Assembly: GCA_944320855.1 (NCBI GenBank)
Contig: CALUJF010000031.1
Span: 1 to 33,771, forward strand
Length of the DNA: 33,771 bases
From: an uncultured Phocaeicola sp.
GTDB taxonomy: Bacteria > Bacteroidota > Bacteroidia > Bacteroidales > Bacteroidaceae
Direction: 5' to 3'
The position numbers were made by a program, and so were the translations under genes. The notes under the pieces were generated by a model, which made no database searches, had not been told where the DNA came from, and was given only the letters and a program-made list of their open reading frames with translations. Shown piece by piece: positions 17,435 to 25,089 of the stretch. Numbering within the stretch: the stretch's first letter is position 1; every line of letters starts with the position of its first letter.

Positions 17435-18613
17435 ATGATTATCAATAAAGACATTAGATTACTATTAACCGTAATCTCGCTTACAGGATTGCTTTCATGT
17501 GGTAAGGGTAATGACGCTAAGATGACAAGTAATGTGAAACCAAATATCAGCCTGAATGAATATGCAATGCAGAAAGAAAAGGTGAATATTGAAATAGTAA
17601 ACTCTAACCTGTTTGATGCAGAAACGGCCTTGCATATTGATTTTGGAGATGGTGAAGAATACACCGGAAAAGTGAAAGACTTGGTAACACATGCTTATAC
17701 CAACACATTGGAGGAAGGCGAATACAAGGAGTACAACGTTAAGATAACTGTGGGCGATGTAGCGACGGAAAAAAAGATAACGGTGTATAATCTGTTAGCC
17801 ATCCCGGAAATGATGAAGATGTGGGATGACAAAACCTGCCGTAAGGTGTTGGTAATGACGCACAGAGCACATGTGGAAGAGAAAAAGACCACAGAGAATT
17901 CTATATCTGCCGTGGAACGTTCTATAGCCTCCGGAGCAGACATTATAGAAACTGACACGCAGATTACTTTGGACGGAGTTGTGGTGATAAGCCACGACGA
18001 TGACCTTAACATAAACACAAATGCACCGAGCGGCAAGAAAATTACGCAACTAACGTACGATGAAGTACTGAAGTACAACTTGAAATACAGGGATGGAACT
18101 ATCTCAGACGAGAAGGTACCGACATTAGAGCAATTCCTTCTTGCTGGCCGAGGCAAGATATACTACAACCTGGACTACTCTCCACGTTCTGCTTCTACTA
18201 CACAGGTGATGAGGGTAGTACAGAAAGTTGGTATGAATGGCCAAGTGTTCTACTACTGTAATTCTGAGGAAAAGGTAAAGGAAGTATTCGATTTTGACTA
18301 CAATGCTAATCCATACTGCTGGAGTAGTTCGCAATATATGGAACGAGTGATGGAGACTGATTCAGAAAGACGCTTCATGGTGCAGTTGGACGGTTACCCT
18401 TCATCTAACGTAAGCCAATGGATGGCCTCAAGGCAAAAGGGATACATAGTAAGTACGAATCTTCTGAAGGTAAATCATTGGAATGAGCTTGATGAGTGGA
18501 GTATAAATCAGTCGTATGTAGATCCGATACTGAATAGCGGATGTGTGCAGGTGATACATACCGATGCTCCGAGAGAGCTTGTGAAATATCTTGAAAGTAA
18601 GGGACATCGATAA
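17435..18613 (+). CDS. Glycerophosphodiester phosphodiesterase lipoprotein with PKD-like domain
   Basis: Predicted to cleave glycerophosphodiesters to sn-glycerol-3-phosphate and an alcohol, with a metal ion. Lipobox LLSC (Cys22) marks a lipoprotein; no acidic surface signal follows, so it may face the periplasm. A PKD/Ig-like domain lies at about 35-125 (ALHIDFGDGEEY). The GDPD barrel starts near 135: catalytic His143 (MTHRAH), metal ligands Glu172 and Asp174 (IETDTQ), and second catalytic His187 (VISHDDDL). Two departures from the family are visible. The usual HRG is HRA, and the third metal ligand, normally Glu, is Asp247 in YNLDYS, as in the other GDPD of this locus. A GDPD inside a PUL suggests the glycan carries glycerophosphate or another phosphodiester. 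The fold and family are secure; the substrate is inferred. Confidence 0.88.
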   Translation: MIINKDIRLLLTVISLTGLLSCGKGNDAKMTSNVKPNISLNEYAMQKEKVNIEIVNSNLFDAETALHIDFGDGEEYTGKVKDLVTHAYTNTLEEGEYKEYNVKITVGDVATEKKITVYNLLAIPEMMKMWDDKTCRKVLVMTHRAHVEEKKTTENSISAVERSIASGADIIETDTQITLDGVVVISHDDDLNINTNAPSGKKITQLTYDEVLKYNLKYRDGTISDEKVPTLEQFLLAGRGKIYYNLDYSPRSASTTQVMRVVQKVGMNGQVFYYCNSEEKVKEVFDFDYNANPYCWSSSQYMERVMETDSERRFMVQLDGYPSSNVSQWMASRQKGYIVSTNLLKVNHWNELDEWSINQSYVDPILNSGCVQVIHTDAPRELVKYLESKGHR

Positions 18614-18675
18614 TGTAATTTAAACTTAAATGAAGTCTTTCTTTTTAGACAACTAACAAATTATAATAAACAACA

Positions 18676-19656
18676 ATGGTATTTAGAAATTTTAAACAAG
18701 CAATTTTATTGTTTTCTTTAGCTTTTACTTCATGTAACTATGGAAATATGGCTAAAGTGGGCAATCCCGTGATAGAAGGGTGGTATGCCGATCCGGAAGG
18801 AATTATCTTCGGCAACAAATATTGGATTTATCCAACCCGCTCTCTGCCTTTCGATGAGCAAGTGAGTTTTGATGCTTTCTCTTCTTATGACTTAAAGACA
18901 TGGGTTAAGCACGAAAATATAATTGACACCGTAGAAGTGAAGTGGGCCAAGCGTGCTATGTGGGCACCGTCAATAATATGCAAAGACTCAAAGTACTACT
19001 TTTTCTTTGCTGCTAACGATATTTATCATGACGGTGAAGGCGGCATAGGTGTTGGAATAGCCGATACACCTGCTGGACCGTTTAAAGATCTGCTTGGTCG
19101 TCCATTGGTAGACAAGATAATTAACGGAGCACAACCTATAGACCAGTTTGTTTTTCATGATTTGGATGGTTCTTATTATATGTTCTATGGGGGATGGGGA
19201 CATTGTAATGTAGGCAAACTAAAGGATGACTTCACGGGGTTCGAACCTTTTGATGACGGACAAATATTCCGAGAAGTTACTCCAGAGAATTATGTAGAAG
19301 GTCCGTTCATGTTTGTTCGTGATGGAAAGTACTATTTCATGTGGTCTGAAGGAGATTGGACAAAGGATAACTACAAAGTGGCATACTCTATATCCGATAG
19401 CCCAATGGGGCCTTTCAAGAGGATAGGCACGATATTACAGTCTGATCCAGCAATAGGTACCGGTGCTGGACATCATTCAGTTATTCACGAGCCTAAGTCT
19501 GGCAAATATTATGTCGTGTACCATCGTCACCCTGTAGGTAGCACTAATGGGAATGAACGTGTGGTCTGCATAGACGAGATGCATTTCGATAAGAATGGAT
19601 ACATAGAACCTATTATAATAACTAATGAAGGAGTAGAAAAAAATGAACTTGATTAA
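18676..19656 (+). CDS. GH43 family lipoprotein (second)
   Basis: Single-domain beta-propeller glycosidase with lipobox FTSC (Cys20). Triad: base Asp39 (WYADPEGI), pKa-setting Asp156 (QPIDQFVF) and acid Glu208 (YVEGPFMF). WAKRAMWAPSII, GGWGHCNVGKL and TGAGHHSVIH mark a PUL-associated GH43 clade clearly different from the GH43 encoded at 11123, so the two enzymes probably attack different linkages. Furanoside activity (arabinofuranose or galactofuranose) is possible within GH43 but unproven. Its last 14 bp overlap the start of the next GDPD gene in another frame. The start region contains GAAGGAG (19627-19633), about 10 bp before that ATG, so the two are probably translationally coupled. Confidence 0.88.
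   Translation: MVFRNFKQAILLFSLAFTSCNYGNMAKVGNPVIEGWYADPEGIIFGNKYWIYPTRSLPFDEQVSFDAFSSYDLKTWVKHENIIDTVEVKWAKRAMWAPSIICKDSKYYFFFAANDIYHDGEGGIGVGIADTPAGPFKDLLGRPLVDKIINGAQPIDQFVFHDLDGSYYMFYGGWGHCNVGKLKDDFTGFEPFDDGQIFREVTPENYVEGPFMFVRDGKYYFMWSEGDWTKDNYKVAYSISDSPMGPFKRIGTILQSDPAIGTGAGHHSVIHEPKSGKYYVVYHRHPVGSTNGNERVVCIDEMHFDKNGYIEPIIITNEGVEKNELD
19627..19633 (+). promoter_or_regulatory. Shine-Dalgarno-like site for the overlapping GDPD gene
   Basis: GAAGGAG lies inside the end of the GH43 reading frame, 9 bp before the ATG at 19643. Strong Shine-Dalgarno sites are uncommon in Bacteroidetes, so its presence at a 14-bp gene overlap supports the chosen start and translational coupling. Confidence 0.5.
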
Positions 19657-20566
19657 AATATTACATATAAGCAGAATATCATGTCTGTACCTTCTCTTAT
19701 GCCTTTCAGCAACAAGTATTTACGCTCGTGGAGTGAATGACATAAGGAAAGCACTTCAAAACCCAAACTACGACAAAGTATTAGTGGTAGCTCACAGGGG
19801 TAACTGGCGTTCAAATGCACCGGAAAATTCGTTGGCTGCCATAGAGGAATCTATAAAGATGAAGATTGACATAGTGGAACTTGACGTGTGGAAGACAAAA
19901 GACGGACATCTGGTGTTAATGCATGATGACACTGTGGACCGCACTACAAACGGCAAAGGACGTATAGCAGACCTTACATTGGCCGAAATAAAGCAACTCA
20001 ACCTTAAGGACAAGAATGGTAACCTGACGAAATACCGCGTTCCTACGCTTGAGGAAGGACTTCTTAAGGCTAAGGGTAAGATTATGGTAAACTTGGATAA
20101 AGCGTATGGTATATTTGATGAGGCATACAAAATAATAGAAAAGACAGGAACAGAGAACATTATAATAATGAAAGGTGCTGCCAATGCTGCAGATGTGAAA
20201 CGTGACCTTGGCAAATACTTGGACAAAATAATATATATGCCCGTAGTTGGACTGGACGACCCAAATGCAGAACGCAGAATATCGGACTTCTTGACAGAAC
20301 TGTCTCCTGTGGCGTTCGAACTATGCTATTCCAACAGAGAAAGTACCATGCCTAAAAAGGCTGAGAAACTGCTGAAGGGGCAAAGTCTGATATGGTATAA
20401 CACTCTGTGGGACTCTTTGGCCGGAGGACATACAGACGACAAGGCACTGAACGATCCTGAAGGTAATTATGGCTATCTTATCGATAAACTTGGTGCACGC
20501 ATAATTCAGACAGACCGTCCTGAAACATTGTTGAACTATTTGCGCAAAATAAAATTACATAAATAA
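19643..20566 (+). CDS. Glycerophosphodiester phosphodiesterase, periplasmic (second)
   Basis: GDPD-family enzyme of 307 residues with a type I signal peptide (cleavage near IYARG, about residue 29) and no lipobox, so soluble periplasmic. Motifs are closer to the canonical family than in the first GDPD: His51 in AHRGNW, PENSLAAIEES, Glu79 and Asp81 in VELDVW, and His94 in MHDDTVDRTTNGKG. The third metal-ligand position is Asp152 (VNLDK) in place of the more usual Glu. The gene overlaps the preceding GH43 gene by 14 bp and ends a few bases before the GH3 gene. Together with the PKD-GDPD lipoprotein it implies two-stage phosphodiester removal, one membrane-anchored and one soluble. That division of labour is inference. 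A general glycerophosphodiester scavenging role is the alternative. Confidence 0.92.
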   Translation: MNLIKILHISRISCLYLLLCLSATSIYARGVNDIRKALQNPNYDKVLVVAHRGNWRSNAPENSLAAIEESIKMKIDIVELDVWKTKDGHLVLMHDDTVDRTTNGKGRIADLTLAEIKQLNLKDKNGNLTKYRVPTLEEGLLKAKGKIMVNLDKAYGIFDEAYKIIEKTGTENIIIMKGAANAADVKRDLGKYLDKIIYMPVVGLDDPNAERRISDFLTELSPVAFELCYSNRESTMPKKAEKLLKGQSLIWYNTLWDSLAGGHTDDKALNDPEGNYGYLIDKLGARIIQTDRPETLLNYLRKIKLHK

Positions 20567-20572
20567 AGATTG

Positions 20573-22846
20573 ATGAATATGAGTAAAAGTTTGATTTTAG
20601 GAGTATCGTTGTTACTATGTACAAGTTGCTCCACTCCGTCTGTTGATAAGGAAATGGATGCCTATATAGATGCACTGATGGGGAAAATGACATTAAGGGA
20701 GAAGCTTGGACAGATGAATCTTCCAACGGGAGGTGACCTTGAAACAGGCACTATAAAAAACAGTGGAATGTCCGAGGCTATTAGAAAACAGGAAGTTGGA
20801 GGAATACTTAACGTAAAAGGGGTGGAAAAAATATATCAACTACAACGTATAGCAGTTGAAGAAACTAAACTTGGTATTCCGCTCATTGTGGGAGCAGACG
20901 TAGTTCATGGATATGAAACGATATTCCCAATTCCTTTGGCTATGTCGTGTACATGGGATACCATGTTAGTACAGAAAGCTGCACGCATAGCAGCAACTGA
21001 AGCCAGTGCAGATGGAGTGAGTTGGACATATAGCCCTATGGTGGACATCTGCAAGGATGCACGTTGGGGCAGAATAGCAGAAGGAGGTGGCGAAGACCCA
21101 TATCTTGGTTCGCTTATCTCGGCAGCTTATATAAAGGGGTACCAAGGTGAAGCCATGAAGAATAACGATGAGATTATGGCTTGTGTAAAGCATTTTGCAT
21201 TTTATGGTGCTTCGGAAGCAGGAAGGGATTACAACATATGCGATATGAGCCGTAACCGCATGTACAATGATTATATGATGCCTTACAAAGCAGCTGTAGA
21301 TGCAGGAGTAGGCTCAATAATGAGTTCGTTCAACACTGTTGACGGAATACCGGCTACAGCCAACAAATGGCTTCTTACGGATTTACTACGTGGCGAGTGG
21401 GGCTTTGACGGTTTTGTAGTGACAGACTATAACTCTATAGGCGAGATGCGTTCGCATGGATATGCCGATATTAAGGAAGCTTCTGTCAAAGCATTATTGG
21501 CTGGTACGGATATGGATATGGTAACACACGGATTTCTAAACCAAATGGAAGAAGCCGTGAATAACGGTCTTGTTGACGAAAAAGATGTGGATAAGGCATG
21601 TCGTAGGATTTTGGAGGCAAAATACAATTTAGGTCTATTTGACAATCCTTACAAATATTGCGATAGTATAAGGGCAAAAACAGAAATTTTTACAGCTGAG
21701 AATAGGAAGGCTGCACGTGAAATAGCGGCACAAACTTTCGTTCTGTTGAAAAACGAAAATGAGATTCTACCACTCGACGGAAAAAAAAGGATAGCTCTCA
21801 TAGGACCTATGGCTGACCAACAAAACAATATGTGTGGAACCTGGAGTATGGGATGCCCAACCGACAAGCACGTGACAGTTCTTCAAGGACTTAAAACAGC
21901 ATTGGGTGATAAGGCAACAATTAGATATGCAAAGGGTAGTAACATATATTTCGATGAACAAACAGAAAAAGATGCTACAGGTGTAAGACCGATAAAAAGA
22001 GGTGACAACAAGGCTCTTCTGAAAGAGGCGATGACCGTTGCACAGGCTTCTGACGTTATAGTAGCAGCCGTAGGTGAATGCTCGGAAATGAGTGGCGAGT
22101 CTGCTTCAAGAACACAAATACAAATACCGGACGCTCAAAGAGCACTTCTCGAACAGTTGGTGTCATTGGGCAAACCTGTAGTTGTGGTGTTATTTACTGG
22201 AAGACCACTTGATTTAACTTGGGAAACTACCAATGTGGATGCCATTCTAAATGTGTGGTTTGCAGGAAGTGAAGCAGGTGATGCCATTGCAGATGTGCTC
22301 TTAGGTAAAGTAAATCCTTCTGGTAGGTTGACTACTACCTTTCCACGCTCAGTAGGTCAAGTGCCTATCTATTATAATTCTATGAGAACAGGACGTCCAG
22401 ACGATGTAGATAAGCATTTCAATAGGTTTGTTAGTAACTATATCGATGAAAGAACATCTTCGCTTTATCCGTTCGGCTATGGTTTGAGCTATACTAAATT
22501 TGAATACGGAAACATGTCAATTAGCACAGAAGAAATGCCGATGACTGGTAAATTGGAGGTATCCGTACCTGTGACAAATACAGGAAACCTAGACGGATAT
22601 GAAACCGTGCAATTATATATACACGACCTTTATGCAGATGTTGTAAGGCCGATAAAAGAATTAAAAGGCTTTAAGAAAGTATTCATAAAAAAAGGACAGA
22701 CAGAAAACGTAACATTTAAGATAACTGCTGATGATCTAAAATACTACAACTCGGAACTTAAATATGTAGCTGACCCAGGAGAGTTTGATGTTATGGTTGG
22801 ACCGAATAGTGCAGATTTGCAGGTGAAGAAATTTATATTAAAATAA
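20573..22846 (+). CDS. GH3 family beta-glycosidase lipoprotein (BglX-like)
   Basis: Retaining exo-beta-glycosidase, most often beta-glucosidase in this clade. I prefer ATG at 20573 (or 20579) over TTG at 20570; lipobox LCTSC gives Cys19. The TIM barrel (about 30-370) contains PLIVGADVVHGYETIFPIPL, ARWGRIAEGGGEDPYLG and the nucleophile Asp285 in VVTDYNSIG. The alpha/beta sandwich carries the acid/base loop GECSEMSGESASR. A fibronectin III-like C-terminal domain follows (GYETVQLYIHD, VRPIKELKGFKKV). The full length of about 757 residues and intact motifs indicate an active enzyme. The gene begins 6 bp after the second GDPD stop codon and is followed after 16 bp by the EEP fusion gene. Beta-xylosidase or beta-galactosidase activity remains possible. 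Confidence 0.93.
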   Translation: MNMSKSLILGVSLLLCTSCSTPSVDKEMDAYIDALMGKMTLREKLGQMNLPTGGDLETGTIKNSGMSEAIRKQEVGGILNVKGVEKIYQLQRIAVEETKLGIPLIVGADVVHGYETIFPIPLAMSCTWDTMLVQKAARIAATEASADGVSWTYSPMVDICKDARWGRIAEGGGEDPYLGSLISAAYIKGYQGEAMKNNDEIMACVKHFAFYGASEAGRDYNICDMSRNRMYNDYMMPYKAAVDAGVGSIMSSFNTVDGIPATANKWLLTDLLRGEWGFDGFVVTDYNSIGEMRSHGYADIKEASVKALLAGTDMDMVTHGFLNQMEEAVNNGLVDEKDVDKACRRILEAKYNLGLFDNPYKYCDSIRAKTEIFTAENRKAAREIAAQTFVLLKNENEILPLDGKKRIALIGPMADQQNNMCGTWSMGCPTDKHVTVLQGLKTALGDKATIRYAKGSNIYFDEQTEKDATGVRPIKRGDNKALLKEAMTVAQASDVIVAAVGECSEMSGESASRTQIQIPDAQRALLEQLVSLGKPVVVVLFTGRPLDLTWETTNVDAILNVWFAGSEAGDAIADVLLGKVNPSGRLTTTFPRSVGQVPIYYNSMRTGRPDDVDKHFNRFVSNYIDERTSSLYPFGYGLSYTKFEYGNMSISTEEMPMTGKLEVSVPVTNTGNLDGYETVQLYIHDLYADVVRPIKELKGFKKVFIKKGQTENVTFKITADDLKYYNSELKYVADPGEFDVMVGPNSADLQVKKFILK

Positions 22847-22862
22847 TCTAATTTAACTACTT

Positions 22863-24497
22863 ATGAAAATGAATGGAATTTTGTTAGGACTGTTGCACAT
22901 GGTTGCTGCATGCACTGCATCCGATAATGAAGCAGCCACAAACGAAAGCAATCTCTACCTGTCACCATCGGGGTATCAGAAAGTAGCGATTGCCAATACC
23001 GACAAAAGACAGGATACCAATATAAAGGTATGCAAGACTAACGGTACGGCCACCTCAGAAATTTATTTCTCACTGGATGTATGGGAAGACAATGAACTTG
23101 AAGACTACAATAAAAAGAATGGAACCACATACACATTGCTGCCATCTGACATTTACGAAATAGCAGACACAAAGGTTATTGCGGCAGGAAAGAAGGACGC
23201 GTCTATACCAATATCGTTCTATTCTGAAAAAATGCTTGATCACGCAGGAGCAAGTGCAGGTATTTACGTTCTACCATTACGTTTAAACAGTGACAACAAT
23301 GAGGTTGACGATTCAAAAAAAGATGTTCTGCTGAATGTATCACTATCAATTCCTACACTAGGGTTTCGCGACAGCGAGATGTGGGAAGAACTATCTGGAG
23401 AAACAAGCGCCATAAAAATCACTGCAGTACTTACGCAAGATGGAAATAGAATGCTGAGCAAACAAAGTTTCAAGTATTCACTCATGATGCCAGACAATGC
23501 AAGTGATTTAGTTGACCAATACAACAATGAAAATAAGAAGAATTGTCTTTTGCTTCCTCAAAATGCATGTGAATTCACCGAAGGTGTTTATGCAGCTGAC
23601 ATGAGCACTTCTGAATATACGCTGAACGTGAAAAGAAGTGACCTTGAATCGGCCGACTATCTGCTTCCACTCGTTATATGCCCAGAAGAAGGTAATGGCG
23701 TGCTACAAGGAAGTGACATATTGATGTTGCATTTGAATAACAACGACACTTTCACAATAGGTACTTATAACATTCTTGTGGCATGGGATAACGATCCAAA
23801 CTGGGAAAATAATAGAAAAGATCCTGTAATACAAAACATGCGCATGATGGAGATAGTTGGTATAGAAGAAGCTTCATACAGACAACGGACAGATATAGGT
23901 AATGCGCTCCAAGATGACTATGACGTATATATAGTAGGACGTGACAAAGGTACAGATGCTCCAGATGCAGGCGAGATGACCGGTATATTCTACATGAAGA
24001 ATAGGTTCAAGGTGGAAGATAAGGGTATCTTCTGGTTTGGTTCAGATCCCACAAAGCCTTATTTGACAAGTGATAAATACAACAGGTTCTGTATGTGGAT
24101 GAAACTGAAAGAAATCAGGAGTGGTAAGAGTTTTTATGTGTTTAAGTCACACTTGCCAGTAGGTGGGGACGAAATGGTAAACGAAAGGCTTAGGTGTATA
24201 AAAATAATAGAAAACAAAATAAACGAGCTAATGCGTCAGGAAGAACTACCAGTGGTAGTGATGGGTGACCTCAACTCCCTACCTTGGAGGGAAGATATAA
24301 AATATCTCGTAAACCTTTATCCCGATGCATGGGAAATAGCAGATCAACAAGTTGGGCCAAGCTATACATTCCCAGGCAATCAGGCACGTGGCGACATGAT
24401 TTGTGTGAAAGGATTGAATGTACATAAGGCTATCGTGGTCGAATCGTACAATTGTTCTGACCATTTTCCTTATTACATCTTGTCATCTTTCAAATAA
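22863..24497 (+). CDS. Lipoprotein with two DUF1735 repeats fused to an endonuclease/exonuclease/phosphatase domain
   Basis: Putative extracytoplasmic phosphodiesterase or phosphatase joined to glycan-binding-type domains. Signal peptide with lipobox MVAAC (Cys17). DUF1735-like repeat one is about 30-160 (YNKKNGTTYTLLPSDIYEI, YVLPLRLN), and repeat two about 165-295 (YNNENKKNCLLLPQNACEF, YLLPLVI). The EEP domain starts near 299. Its metal and catalytic positions look intact: Asn303 (GTYNIL), Glu336 (GIEEAS), His430 (KSHLPVG), Asp469 and Asn471 (MGDLNSLPW), Asp511 (ARGDMICV) and the Asp533-His534 pair (CSDHFPY). The family usually has QEA and THFDH where this protein has EEA and SHLPV, so substrate contacts may differ. 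Relatives hydrolyse nucleic acid, inositol-phosphate or sphingomyelin phosphodiesters. Its export signal and PUL position argue against DNA and for a glycan-borne phosphate. It is the last gene of the operon. Confidence 0.85.
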   Translation: MKMNGILLGLLHMVAACTASDNEAATNESNLYLSPSGYQKVAIANTDKRQDTNIKVCKTNGTATSEIYFSLDVWEDNELEDYNKKNGTTYTLLPSDIYEIADTKVIAAGKKDASIPISFYSEKMLDHAGASAGIYVLPLRLNSDNNEVDDSKKDVLLNVSLSIPTLGFRDSEMWEELSGETSAIKITAVLTQDGNRMLSKQSFKYSLMMPDNASDLVDQYNNENKKNCLLLPQNACEFTEGVYAADMSTSEYTLNVKRSDLESADYLLPLVICPEEGNGVLQGSDILMLHLNNNDTFTIGTYNILVAWDNDPNWENNRKDPVIQNMRMMEIVGIEEASYRQRTDIGNALQDDYDVYIVGRDKGTDAPDAGEMTGIFYMKNRFKVEDKGIFWFGSDPTKPYLTSDKYNRFCMWMKLKEIRSGKSFYVFKSHLPVGGDEMVNERLRCIKIIENKINELMRQEELPVVVMGDLNSLPWREDIKYLVNLYPDAWEIADQQVGPSYTFPGNQARGDMICVKGLNVHKAIVVESYNCSDHFPYYILSSFK

Positions 24498-24550
24498 AAC
24501 GGCTTGTAAAGGACAAAAAGACAATGTCCGATAAAATATTTTAAAGTCAT

Positions 24551-24590
24551 AAAATAAGGCTGACTTCATTTACGATGTCAGCCTATTTTA
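24551..24590. terminator. Bidirectional intrinsic terminator
   Basis: AAAATAAGGCTGAC (24551-24564) pairs with GTCAGCCTATTTTA (24577-24590) with one bulged A. A T-rich tail (TTAGATTTTT) follows on the plus strand and an A-rich side gives T-rich sequence on the minus strand. It sits between the convergent ends of the PUL operon and sufE. A smaller GGACA/TGTCC hairpin precedes it at 24511-24529. Confidence 0.8.
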
Positions 24591-24644
24591 TTAGATTTTT
24601 GCTGCCAAACTATAATTGATATGGCTCGTTATTTTGTTTAATAG

Positions 24645-25070
24645 TCAAGCGTTTTTAGCCTTGAAAGCCAGTGCGTACATACGCATCTGTTTCACCATTG
24701 CAAGAAGTCCGTTACTTCTTGTAGGAGAAAGATGTTCTTTCAGTCCAATCTTTTCTATAAAGTATAGATCGGAGTTTAATATTTCGTCAGGAGTATGTCC
24801 GGACACTACTTTTATGAGTAGGGCAATGATTCCTTTTACAATCAGGGCATCACTTTCAGCCTGGAATATTATCTTTCCGTCTTCCATATCAGCCTGAAGC
24901 CATACACGGCTTTGGCAACCGTCAATAAGATTCTGGTCTGTCTTGTATTCCGGATTGAGTGGTTCCTGTTCGTTTCCCAAATCTATCAATAGCTGGTACT
25001 TGTCCATCCAATCGTCGAAATCGCTGAATTCTTCTATTACTTCGTCCTGAAGTTCGTTTATTGTTTTCAT
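24645..25070 (-). CDS. sufE: SufE family cysteine desulfurase sulfur acceptor
   Basis: SufE accepts persulfide sulfur from SufS and passes it on for iron-sulfur cluster assembly in the cytoplasm. The 141-residue length is typical. The acceptor cysteine is Cys52 in LIDGCQSRVWL. Further markers are the N-terminal DWMDKYQLLIDLG, VKGIIALLIKVVSGHTPDEI, and the C-terminal LSPTRSNGLLAMVKQMR. The start is 19 bp after the stop of the M28-type lipoprotein gene on the same strand, so the two are probably co-transcribed from the promoter at 26121-26151. It is unrelated to the PUL on the other side of the terminator and is likely a core chromosomal gene marking the PUL boundary. Confidence 0.95.
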   Translation of the reverse strand: MKTINELQDEVIEEFSDFDDWMDKYQLLIDLGNEQEPLNPEYKTDQNLIDGCQSRVWLQADMEDGKIIFQAESDALIVKGIIALLIKVVSGHTPDEILNSDLYFIEKIGLKEHLSPTRSNGLLAMVKQMRMYALAFKAKNA

Positions 25071-25089
25071 CGTTATTTTGCTTTTTATG

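Noticed and set aside
19643-19656. The 14-bp overlap between GH43 and GDPD as a sequencing frameshift or fusion
   Set aside because: Both proteins end and begin normally, the GDPD has its own signal peptide, and a Shine-Dalgarno-like site precedes its ATG.
24511-24529. Small GGACA/TGTCC hairpin after the EEP gene as the main terminator
   Set aside because: The stem is only 5 bp without a U-tract; the stem at 24551-24590 is far stronger.
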